Below are positions 1 through 5,421 of a stretch of DNA of 7,555 nucleotides, in pieces (the first letter of the stretch is position 1; every line of letters begins with the position of its first letter). Source of the stretch: Bacteroidota bacterium (lineage in GTDB: Bacteria; Bacteroidota; Bacteroidia; Bacteroidales; VadinHA17); contig JAKAXP010000112.1 in NCBI GenBank assembly GCA_021816545.1, positions 1-7,555 on the forward strand, read 5' to 3'. A program made the translations under genes and the position numbers. The notes beneath the pieces were generated by a model. It saw nothing but the letters and a program-made list of their open reading frames with translations, was not told where the DNA came from and did not search any database.

Positions 1-9
1 TGTGATTTT

Positions 10-555
10 CTATTTCCGGCTCCCCCTCATGTCATATGCCGGGATCCAGCCACTGAAATGACCGGTGATTTTTTCGCCTGTGGCAGTTATGCATTCAAAG
101 TCAAATGTCCGGTGGTCACCGCTGCCTGATACCTTAACCGTTCCGGATACCGCACTCACAATTGTTCCTGTTTCCGCTGTGAAATCTATGTTCATCCCGA
201 AGTTGGCCACATTGAATGTGAACGGTGCTCCGGCTTCATCCGTGCTGAACTGATATGTCCCCGAAGACAATTCTGTGGCTGAAGATGTGAACATCTGAAA
301 AAATACAAGATGTCCCGTTCCCAGGAATTCATGCCGGTCCCGGTTGTAACTGACTCCCAGAGAATGGATTGTCACATCAAAGTTGTACCCGGTTGCACCT
401 TCAGGCATACCGTAATTATGAATAAACCCCTGATCAAGAGGATATTCATTGACTGTATAGACGAAACTGTCAGGTTTCTCAGGTTTCGAACAACCGGAAA
501 GAATCAGTATTGCTGCACCCAGCAATATGGAGTTCATGAGTGCATTTCTGTTCAT
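10..555 (-). CDS. Putative lipoprotein of unknown function
   Basis: This encodes a 181-residue protein that I cannot assign to a named family. The N-terminus is a clear lipoprotein signal: a short basic start, a hydrophobic stretch (about residues 8-18) and a lipobox ILSGC with the lipidated cysteine at residue 22. The mature protein should therefore be anchored in the outer or inner membrane, facing the periplasm or cell surface. The rest is rich in alternating polar/aromatic residues typical of a beta-sandwich, ending in a pattern TFDFEC...GEKITGHFSGW (about residues 148-168) seen in small Bacteroidetes lipoproteins (family knowledge, not verified here). Met7 is an equally good start and keeps the lipobox. 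The gene is transcribed away from the DUF2461 gene, across an A/T-rich region. No substrate or partner can be inferred. Confidence 0.8.
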   Translation of the reverse strand: MNRNALMNSILLGAAILILSGCSKPEKPDSFVYTVNEYPLDQGFIHNYGMPEGATGYNFDVTIHSLGVSYNRDRHEFLGTGHLVFFQMFTSSATELSSGTYQFSTDEAGAPFTFNVANFGMNIDFTAETGTIVSAVSGTVKVSGSGDHRTFDFECITATGEKITGHFSGWIPAYDMRGSRK

Positions 556-620
556 GTGGGAAATTTTTAGTTATTATTCTGATTATATAAAAGTTAAACA
601 TTCTCATTGCAGTTTTGTTT

Positions 621-740
621 AATACCAGCTGACAAAATGATATCCTGGGTGTCATTTTAATAATTTATGTAGCTTTACAGATATTATTTATTAATCCTGA
701 TATGCTGTATATCAATTATTTAAATAAGTAAGCTGGTATT
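621..740. repeat. Exact 10-bp inverted repeat, arms 100 bp apart
   Basis: AATACCAGCT at 621-630 is the exact reverse complement of AGCTGGTATT at 731-740. The arms bracket most of the divergent region, and the right arm ends 24 bp before the ATG of the DUF2461 gene. By a rough count, a 10-bp match in a region this small is not expected by chance. Possible roles are paired sites for a DNA-looping regulator or the ends of a decayed small element. Neither is shown by the sequence. Confidence 0.4.
698..714. promoter_or_regulatory. Small palindrome, possible operator
   Basis: TGATAT and ATATCA form perfect 6-bp arms around a 5-bp spacer (GCTGT), 51 bp upstream of the DUF2461 start. In A/T-rich DNA such a palindrome can arise by chance, so this is only a candidate site. 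Confidence 0.25.
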
Positions 741-764
741 TTGCAGTTCAATCCAATTACTCTT

Positions 765-1430
765 ATGATAACCATTGAGCAGACCACAATCAAATTTCTT
801 GCTGACCTGAGCCGCCATAATGACAGGCTCTGGTTTGCAGAGAACCGTTCACGCTATGAGGCAGCCCGTGAGAACTATATCCGCTTCGTACAGGCTGTAA
901 TTGATGAAATAGTCACCTTTGAACCGATATACAGGGGTTTGGAGGCGAAAAGCTGCATCTTCAGGATAAACCGTGACACCCGGTTTTCCCACGACAAATC
1001 AGTTTACAAGACCAATTTCGGTGCTTTCATGGTACGCGGCGGCAAGAAGAACGGAGACAAATTTCCGGGCTATTACCTCCATATAGAACCAGGACAGTCA
1101 TTTGTTGCCGGAGGTGCCTACATTCCTCCTGCACCGTGGCTAAGCGCCATTCGGGAAAACATTTCAGAAAACGGTGACAGGCTGGTCAGAATAATCAGCA
1201 GCCGTGACTACAGGAGCTTTTTCAGCGGCCTTGAAGGCGAAAGGCTTAAGGTTCCGCCTCGCGGATATGCAAAGGATAATCCGCATATTGAGCTCATTAA
1301 GATGAAGAGCTTCCTTGCTGAAAGGCAGTTCACGGATGCGGAAGTAATCTCGCAAGGATTCTTTGCGACGGTAACAGGGGCATTCCGTGCAATGAAACCG
1401 TTGAATGATTTCCTTACTTCGGGAAAGTAA
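765..1430 (+). CDS. DUF2461 (TIGR02453) family protein
   Basis: This is a 221-residue soluble protein of the DUF2461/TIGR02453 family, which is widespread in Bacteroidetes and Proteobacteria and has no established function. The family hallmarks are visible: the N-terminal segment FLADLSRHNDRLWF (about residues 11-24) followed by a helical region, the signature FRINRDTRFSHDK (about 66-78) leading into YKTNFGAFM, and GYYLHIEPG...VAGG (about 103-117). The length is normal for the family. There is no signal peptide, so it is cytoplasmic. I chose ATG at 765 because the family sequence begins there. A TTG at 741 would add eight unrelated residues and falls next to the inverted-repeat arm. The gene appears to be transcribed alone; the next gene lies over 200 bp downstream with its own candidate promoter. 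Confidence 0.85.
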   Translation: MITIEQTTIKFLADLSRHNDRLWFAENRSRYEAARENYIRFVQAVIDEIVTFEPIYRGLEAKSCIFRINRDTRFSHDKSVYKTNFGAFMVRGGKKNGDKFPGYYLHIEPGQSFVAGGAYIPPAPWLSAIRENISENGDRLVRIISSRDYRSFFSGLEGERLKVPPRGYAKDNPHIELIKMKSFLAERQFTDAEVISQGFFATVTGAFRAMKPLNDFLTSGK

Positions 1431-1643
1431 TTTTCTCCACGCCCGGGATCCGGTGCACCTGTCAGCCTGCAGGACAGTCACAGAATTATCCGATGCTTGC
1501 CGCAAGTCTCTGTCAGCACCCGGGTATTATAGGCCGTTAATCAGACTGTGTTTCAGCAGACCTGACTCCCTACACATTTTTCATGCTTATGTGCATGAAT
1601 GTTAAAAAATACTATCTTCGACTAAATTTAAGAAACTGCGAAA
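1431..1643. other. Intergenic region, no gene recognised
   Basis: There are 213 bp between two plus-strand genes. An open frame overlaps it (1405-1605), but its predicted product is rich in Arg, Ser, Cys and His, resembles no known protein and starts inside the DUF2461 gene, so I treat it as non-coding. Two CCCGGG words (1442-1447 and 1520-1525) occur without a T-run, so I see no clear terminator. The right end holds a candidate promoter. Confidence 0.5.
1580..1620 (+). promoter_or_regulatory. Candidate promoter with overlapping palindrome
   Basis: TGTG (1590-1593), 19 bp, then TATCTTCG (1613-1620) fits the Bacteroidetes -33/-7 pattern TTTG/TAnnTTTG with one mismatch in each box. It would give a leader of about 20 nt before the ATG at 1644. 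A palindrome with 7-bp arms, TTCATGC (1580-1586) and GCATGAA (1593-1599), covers the -33 box and could be an operator. Both calls come from pattern matching by eye. Confidence 0.35.
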
Positions 1644-2177
1644 ATGAAAAAACTGTTGTTCACCGTTATCCTGGCAGCTTTGATACTGCCGTTTGCCGCA
1701 GCCCAGGGCAAGCTCGAGGTCGGAAAGAAAGCCCCGGAATGGGTGCTTACCGATGCTGACAAAAAGGACTTCACAATGAACTCCTGGCCAGGGAAAGTAC
1801 TGCAGATCAACTATGTAGATCCAGACAATGACGATCTGAATGATCCGTTCAATGATGCCATCGACAAGGCTGTTGACATTGACAAGGTCATCGACAAGAA
1901 CTCATTCAAGGGTTTTGGGATCGTAGACCTGAAGTCGACCAAGCTGCCTGACGGACTGGTACGTGCAATTGCAGGCAGAAAGGCAAAAAAGTATGATACC
2001 ACAATCCTGTTTGACTACAAGGGTTTGCTTCATGACAGCTGGGGTATGCCGATGGACAGCTACTCAATTGTAATTGTTGACAAGGAGCGGGTTGTCAGAG
2101 GCGTCTACAAGGGTAAAATTGCTGATGGCGATATCCCTGGAATAATTGACATGATAATCAAACTGACCCAGGAATAG
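1644..2177 (+). CDS. Exported YtfJ-like thioredoxin-fold protein
   Basis: This 177-residue protein has a typical Sec signal peptide (MKK, hydrophobic core, AAA-Q cleavage site after residue 20), giving a periplasmic mature protein of about 157 residues. The pattern resembles the YtfJ family (TIGR01626): a start like GKKAPEW (about 27-33) as in AhpC/TSA-type folds, a strand KVLQINYVDP (about 51-60), a long acidic helical insertion (DDLNDPFNDAIDK), TTILFDYKG.....WGM (about 119-136) and SIVIVDKE.RV...KG (about 141-157). There is no cysteine anywhere in the protein, so it cannot act as a thiol oxidoreductase; YtfJ proteins likewise lack the CXXC active site. Function is unknown, and a chaperone-like or structural role is only speculation. 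The upstream DNA is A-rich with no Shine-Dalgarno sequence. The gene stands alone and ends at a strong terminator. Confidence 0.7.
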   Translation: MKKLLFTVILAALILPFAAAQGKLEVGKKAPEWVLTDADKKDFTMNSWPGKVLQINYVDPDNDDLNDPFNDAIDKAVDIDKVIDKNSFKGFGIVDLKSTKLPDGLVRAIAGRKAKKYDTTILFDYKGLLHDSWGMPMDSYSIVIVDKERVVRGVYKGKIADGDIPGIIDMIIKLTQE

Positions 2178-2196
2178 AATCCTGTGAATTTTACTC

Positions 2197-2229
2197 CCCG
2201 GGCGCAGCAGATTCATTCCTGAGCCCGGG
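2197..2229. repeat. GC-rich inverted repeat after the YtfJ-like gene
   Basis: CCCGGGC (2197-2203) and GCCCGGG (2223-2229) are exact inverted 7-bp arms around a 19-nt loop. No T-run follows directly. It may be an mRNA-stabilising 3' hairpin ahead of the real terminator. Confidence 0.4.
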
Positions 2230-2244
2230 AATCAAAATAAAAAG

Positions 2245-2267
2245 ACCGGCGATAGCCGGTTTTTTTT
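2245..2267 (+). terminator. Rho-independent terminator, probably bidirectional
   Basis: A perfect 6-bp stem ACCGGC / GCCGGT closes a GATA tetraloop (2245-2260) and is followed by a run of eight T (2260-2267). On the other strand the hairpin is followed by CTTTTTATTTT. It can therefore end both the YtfJ-like gene (plus) and the convergent AlaX gene (minus), whose stop codon is only about 23 bp away. Confidence 0.85.
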
Positions 2268-2289
2268 ATTCCTGTTTTAGGAAGCTGAT

Positions 2290-2766
2290 CTATGCTGGCT
2301 GCCGGATTTCCTGCTCCGGCGCATCATGTTCCAGGAGCCTGAACCTGATACGGAGCACACCGTCATTAAAATCGGCTGAAGTGATTGAAAATGAGCCTAT
2401 TTCTGATGTATTTGACACATGCTGACCTATGCACGGACAGGCATCGAAGTTGCCAATAGTAATTATCCGGATTGTATCACCGGCGTCCTCAGGCAGTTTT
2501 CCGGTGAAATACTTTTTGTCAGCCTCCCTCCTGCTCACAAGCTCCTCTCCCACCGGTATGTTCATTTTTATGATCTCATTTACAGTTCTTTCAACCGCAA
2601 AGACCTCCTTGTGCGACAATCCTTTCTTGATACGGTAGTCACATTTGCTTTTCCTGCTTTCAATATGACTTGAGAATGATCTTCCGCAATGGTACATCTT
2701 GTCCATTACTGAGTTAAGGATATGCTCGGCTGTATGCATTGCCGGGTTATAGTCTTTTCCAGGCAT
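2290..2766 (-). CDS. alaX: AlaX-type alanyl-tRNA editing hydrolase (short form)
   Basis: This is a free-standing tRNA-SAD (second additional domain) protein related to the editing domains of alanyl- and threonyl-tRNA synthetases. Such proteins deacylate mischarged tRNA(Ala) in trans in the cytoplasm. Both zinc-binding motifs are intact: HxxxH as HTAEH (His11, His15) and CxxxH as CIGQH (Cys112, His116), numbered from the chosen start. The 158-residue length matches the short AlaX class, which lacks the N-terminal extension of longer forms. I chose the ATG at 2766 because the family sequence starts just before the HxxxH helix. An upstream in-frame ATG (2850) would add 28 basic, unrelated residues. 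The amino acid removed (Ser or Gly) cannot be read from the sequence. It follows the M48-like gene on the same strand, 158 bp away from the chosen start. Confidence 0.85.
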   Translation of the reverse strand: MPGKDYNPAMHTAEHILNSVMDKMYHCGRSFSSHIESRKSKCDYRIKKGLSHKEVFAVERTVNEIIKMNIPVGEELVSRREADKKYFTGKLPEDAGDTIRIITIGNFDACPCIGQHVSNTSEIGSFSITSADFNDGVLRIRFRLLEHDAPEQEIRQPA

Positions 2767-2924
2767 AATGAATGTATATCTGGATAATGAAACGTTTGAA
2801 CGGGTCTTATATTTTGCCCGGGATGCAGGTATATACTGACGGGATTGCAAATATCACACTCCGGAAGGCAGAATCGCTTCGATGATACCGCAGGTCCCGG
2901 GGATCGAACGGGAGCACCTTGAAG

Positions 2925-4268
2925 TCATCTTTTCAGTGTCCTGGCTACCCACTCCTTCTCCGAAGCCAGGTACTCAAGCATCCGGGACTGGTCGCCTGGC
3001 ATGGATCTGTACATTTGTTCATCCCCGGAGAGGGCTTCTTCATATCTGTGGAGCGTGTTCCCGGCATCACTGAAGCGCCCCATCCTCATAAGGAGAAGTG
3101 CCTCCTGTTTAAATGCCACGGTAGGTGGAGCGGTCATGCCTGTTGTTACTGAGCGTATTACGGCCAGGGCTTCCTCATCCCCGGCGTCTGACCCTGACAA
3201 ATTCATCATTGCCTGGGAGAGAAGCACCATCTCATCTGCAGATGCCTCCCCGGAGGCGATATTTCTTTCAAGCAAACGCCTGCAGAGAAGGTATTGTGAC
3301 TGGTTATATGCGCTGTAGGCATTGTATGATATAACCGGGGCAATCAGTTTATCAAAATCAGCCGATATTTCAGATACCTTGCCGGAGTATGAGACCGCCC
3401 TTGTTGCAGCATCAGGGAAGAATCCCGTGGTAGTCCCGAGGTAGTAATTACCCATTAATTCGCCAAAGGCAATGACATTGCTGAGCGCGGAACCCAGTAC
3501 AGAGGGATTCAAACCGTACATTCCAAGTACATCGCAGGCACATCTGTCAGCCTCCAGTTCCTGTTCCGTGCTGTACCTTATAAGGTTACCCAATGCAGGT
3601 ATTACTCCTGCCATGAGCGTATTGCTGTAATTAACGAGGTGATGGTCAAGGGCAAAATGTGCCACCTCCTGGGCCATCAGCGCCATTAGCTCATCCTCAC
3701 CGTTCAGTGCTGAAATCATACCGGTTGAAATTATCATGGTACCGTCTGGGCCTACCCAGGCATCAGGTGTGATGTTGGATAGAATCCTGAGGCTCAGGAC
3801 GCCGGGACGCCTGTCGGTATGCCTGACCGGATATACCTTCCTGAGTATAGCGTAAAGACGGGCCTCGAGGTAGCTGTCAATGAAAAACGAATTGTTCTTT
3901 TCTGCCTGACTCAGGTAATCCTTCATCAATTCCTCCATATTATACCGGCGGTCATAGCTGTATCCCGATTTCAGGATGTTTTCATACACACCTGACTCAA
4001 GGATTTTCTTTTGCCACAATGATTCAATGTTCTCAGGGATAAACCTGTAATTCCTGAGAACGGCATAGGGAATGCTGAATGCTTTTCCCGTTTGCGGATC
4101 AGGATCAGTCTGAACGGCAAGCAGTCCGTGGGGCCTTGTAACACTTTTTATGGTAATGGTGTCACCCGTGGTGCGGTTCCTTGCTTTGATACTGACCTGT
4201 ATCTGGCTGAATGCCTCGCCGCAGGCCGGCAGAAAAAGGATTATCAGCAGAATGGCGGCTTTCTTCAT
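2925..4268 (-). CDS. Exported M48-family metallopeptidase homologue with altered HExxH motif
   Basis: This encodes a 447-residue exported protein. The signal peptide ends around FS-Q (residues 20-22). LPAC at 13-16 is a weaker lipobox, so a lipoprotein is possible. Residues about 125-260 follow the M48 (BepA/YfgC, Oma1-like) peptidase domain: AWVGPDGTMIISTGMISALNGEDELMALM (about 170-198), then AQEVAHFALDHH (199-210), then EQELEAD (235-241). In active members the helix reads HExxH; here the first zinc-ligand histidine is glutamine (Gln200, codon CAG), while Glu201, His204 and the third ligand motif ExxxD (Glu237/Asp241) are kept. The remaining region (about 300-447) is helical and TPR-like, as in BepA. 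The protein may be a non-catalytic homologue with a chaperone or scaffold role in the envelope. The gene lies 107 bp behind the repressor gene on the same strand. Confidence 0.8.
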   Translation of the reverse strand: MKKAAILLIILFLPACGEAFSQIQVSIKARNRTTGDTITIKSVTRPHGLLAVQTDPDPQTGKAFSIPYAVLRNYRFIPENIESLWQKKILESGVYENILKSGYSYDRRYNMEELMKDYLSQAEKNNSFFIDSYLEARLYAILRKVYPVRHTDRRPGVLSLRILSNITPDAWVGPDGTMIISTGMISALNGEDELMALMAQEVAHFALDHHLVNYSNTLMAGVIPALGNLIRYSTEQELEADRCACDVLGMYGLNPSVLGSALSNVIAFGELMGNYYLGTTTGFFPDAATRAVSYSGKVSEISADFDKLIAPVISYNAYSAYNQSQYLLCRRLLERNIASGEASADEMVLLSQAMMNLSGSDAGDEEALAVIRSVTTGMTAPPTVAFKQEALLLMRMGRFSDAGNTLHRYEEALSGDEQMYRSMPGDQSRMLEYLASEKEWVARTLKR

Positions 4269-4375
4269 GGCAGCATTGTTTTGAGTAAATGTTTTCAGGA
4301 CACATGCAAAGCCGCAAATATCGTGCTATAAACCCCTGCCGGCACCTGTTTTTTTATAAAGCATAAGCTTCATAA
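4269..4375. other. Short intergenic region between M48-like and repressor genes
   Basis: There are 107 bp with no gene. A run of seven or eight T on the plus strand (about 4350-4357) is an A-run for the minus-strand genes, so it is not a terminator for the repressor gene. Read-through into the M48-like gene is possible. No good promoter pair was seen. Confidence 0.4.
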
Positions 4376-5200
4376 CTACAGCTCCTTTGCATCCTCAATA
4401 TCGCGCCCGATGCTCTTTTTAAGCTGGTACAGGTCCTGCTTCATGGAGGCGACTGTCCTGAGAAGCTGTTTCTCGGGCAGCACCGGTTCCGGCAGTTCGT
4501 CACTTATATAATGGACAAACTTCCATATCTCCCTCACATCGCTGACATGTACCTCATAGGGTTCATAGAGAGGATTCAGGGAATAGAGAACAAGGCGGCC
4601 GCTTTTTTCGATGTTGTTCTCAACCACCTTGAATACTATGCCGTCATTGGAGGTTAGAATTATATATGCCTGTCCGCTCCGGATGTCATGCCAGTCCTGA
4701 AGGAATTCTCCCGTCACCCATGACCTGTCAGGTATTGGCAGCATGGAATCTCCCTTAAGCTGGAATGTGCGGTACTTGCGGTTGGGCGACAGGAAAGGCA
4801 GGTTGAACAGGGGAAGGTCGCCAATGAACTCCGGGTCGGCATAGCCGGTTGTATAGCCTGCCTTGGCCTTTTCGCTGACAAGCTCTATGTTCTCCCGGTT
4901 GTCAGGGGCAACGGTGGTTGTCAGAACCCTGAGGTTACTGCCTTTAATATATGCGTCATATCCCCTCTCGAGCTCCCCGAGCTGGCTCTCTGAGAGGCGG
5001 GTGAGATCAACCTTGAGAAGGGTGTCAAGCGAGATGTTGAAGTAGCCCGAAAAGGCCACCAGTGCCTCGATGCCTGGTTGTGCCACACCGTTCTCATAGC
5101 CGCTGAGTGTTGGCCGCTTCATCTGAAGGGCCGACGCCACGTCATCCTGAGTGCGCCCGCGGCGCTTTCTCAAAAATTTTATGTTCGATGCGAAGTACAT
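4376..5200 (-). CDS. LexA/CI-like repressor: XRE helix-turn-helix plus S24 peptidase
   Basis: This 274-residue DNA-binding regulator has a self-cleavage domain. Residues about 5-62 form an XRE (Cro/CI-type) helix-turn-helix, with TQDDVASALQMKRPTLSGYE (17-36) as the core. This differs from the winged helix of classical LexA. Residues about 110-232 are a LexA/UmuD-like S24 domain with a candidate Ala114-Gly115 cleavage bond (KAKAGY), the nucleophile Ser152 in GDSM and the general base Lys191 in VFKVV. A C-terminal helix (about 240-274, heptad-like Leu/Met spacing) extends beyond the usual domain end. The gene is divergent from dinB, and two palindromes lie 11-53 bp upstream of its ATG, one over its promoter. 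I infer an autoregulated SOS-type repressor of the polymerase genes. Dependence on RecA is not shown. The start fits the family and the A/T-rich leader. Confidence 0.85.
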   Translation of the reverse strand: MYFASNIKFLRKRRGRTQDDVASALQMKRPTLSGYENGVAQPGIEALVAFSGYFNISLDTLLKVDLTRLSESQLGELERGYDAYIKGSNLRVLTTTVAPDNRENIELVSEKAKAGYTTGYADPEFIGDLPLFNLPFLSPNRKYRTFQLKGDSMLPIPDRSWVTGEFLQDWHDIRSGQAYIILTSNDGIVFKVVENNIEKSGRLVLYSLNPLYEPYEVHVSDVREIWKFVHYISDELPEPVLPEKQLLRTVASMKQDLYQLKKSIGRDIEDAKEL

Positions 5201-5210
5201 ATTGCAAAAA

Positions 5211-5229
5211 TTGATTATATTGTAATCAC
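5211..5229. promoter_or_regulatory. Operator candidate 1 for the LexA-like repressor
   Basis: TTGATTA (5211-5217), a 5-bp spacer and TAATCAC (5223-5229) form 6 exactly inverted base pairs per arm, with only the outermost pair mismatched. It lies in the predicted 5' leader of the repressor mRNA, 11 bp before the start codon. It shares its half-site and spacer length with operator candidate 2. Confidence 0.6.
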
Positions 5230-5232
5230 AAG

Positions 5233-5253
5233 TTTGATTAATTTCTAATCAAA
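5233..5253. promoter_or_regulatory. Operator candidate 2 for the LexA-like repressor
   Basis: TTTGATTA (5233-5240) and TAATCAAA (5246-5253) are perfect inverted 8-bp arms around the 5-bp spacer ATTTC. The centre is 23 bp from that of site 1, roughly two helical turns, which would suit cooperative dimers on nearly the same DNA face. The site covers the predicted start point and overlaps the -7 box of the repressor promoter. It also overlaps the candidate -33 box of dinB. Confidence 0.7.
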
Positions 5254-5263
5254 GATAAATTAA
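5233..5263 (+). promoter_or_regulatory. Tentative dinB promoter
   Basis: TTTG (5233-5236), 19 bp, then TAAATTAA (5256-5263) fits the consensus -33 box exactly but the -7 box only in four of six positions. An alternative -7 box, TAAGTTTT (5261-5268), is better but too far from TTTG (24 bp). Either choice places operator candidate 2 on the -33 element and gives a long leader (about 150 nt) that contains the composite repeat. Confidence 0.35.
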
Positions 5264-5280
5264 GTTTTTGAAATAGCAAG
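5250..5280 (-). promoter_or_regulatory. Promoter of the LexA-like repressor gene
   Basis: Read on the minus strand, CTTG (5280-5277), 19 bp, then TATCTTTG (5257-5250) matches the Bacteroidetes consensus TTTG/TAnnTTTG in three of four and six of six defined positions. Transcription would start near 5246, giving a leader of about 46 nt. The overlap with operator candidate 2 predicts autorepression. Confidence 0.6.
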
Positions 5281-5297
5281 CAGAAAATGAAAAAAAA

Positions 5298-5412
5298 GTC
5301 TGAGAGTCTGAAGGTCTGATGTCTGAAGGTCCTGCGGTTTTGATTGTGTGACTGCAGGACTGCAAGACGTCCGCCAAGGCGGACAGACCTTGAAACTTTC
5401 GGACCTTCAGAC
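5298..5412. repeat. Composite repeat, copy 1 (leader of dinB)
   Basis: In order it holds: four GTCTGARR-like units (5298-5328, one shortened to 7 bp), GACTGCAG plus GACTGCAA (5350-5365), a GC-rich palindrome (5369-5384), and ACTTTCGGACCTTCAGAC (5395-5412), which ends 9 bp before the dinB ATG. The modules recur in the same order in copy 2 after dinB; the last module is 17/18 identical. GTCTGAAGGTCC (5321-5332) is the exact reverse complement of GGACCTTCAGAC (5401-5412), so the transcript could fold into a large stem-loop just ahead of the start codon. The origin may be a dispersed intergenic repeat or a regulatory leader; the sequence alone does not decide. Confidence 0.75.
5369..5384. repeat. 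GC-rich palindrome GTCCGCCAAGGCGGAC
   Basis: This is a perfect inverted repeat with 7-bp arms and AA in the centre, inside composite repeat copy 1. It is not followed by a T-run, so it is not a terminator. It looks like a short dispersed palindromic repeat of the type seen in intergenic DNA of many bacteria. Copy 2 has a different, imperfect GC-rich segment (6767-6780) at the matching place. Confidence 0.6.
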
Positions 5413-5421
5413 CTATTGGCT

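Larger units (their letters stand above)
556..764. promoter_or_regulatory. Divergent A/T-rich intergenic region
   Basis: This 209-bp stretch separates two divergently transcribed genes and must hold the promoters of both. It is strongly A/T-rich. No box pair matches the Bacteroidetes -33/-7 consensus well on either strand. The nearest on the plus strand is TAGCTTTA (670-677), which lacks a good -33 box. It contains a 10-bp inverted repeat and a small palindrome, listed separately. Confidence 0.5.

Noticed and set aside
580..588. TGATTATAT near the lipoprotein start as a third repressor site
   Set aside because: It matches only one arm of operator candidate 1; the second arm is missing.
741..764. 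TTG start for the DUF2461 gene
   Set aside because: It adds eight residues not typical of the family and abuts the inverted-repeat arm; the ATG at 765 fits better.
1405..1605. Open reading frame of 66 codons overlapping the end of the DUF2461 gene
   Set aside because: The product has no recognisable pattern or signal and starts inside the upstream gene in another frame.
2890..2920. tRNA-like sequence: the minus strand reads CCCGTTCGATCCCCGGGACC, resembling a T-arm
   Set aside because: The arms do not pair as a 5-bp T-stem with a 7-nt loop, and no D-arm, anticodon arm or acceptor stem surrounds it. It is probably a chance or simple hairpin after the M48-like gene.
5369..5384. GC-rich palindrome as a terminator
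   Set aside because: No T-run follows on either strand, and it lies in the leader of dinB, where termination would block the gene.
5344..5421. N-terminal extension of DinB from an upstream ATG
   Set aside because: The 26 extra residues are translated from the composite repeat and the GC-rich palindrome, are Arg/Pro-rich, and precede the conserved family start ILHLDLD.
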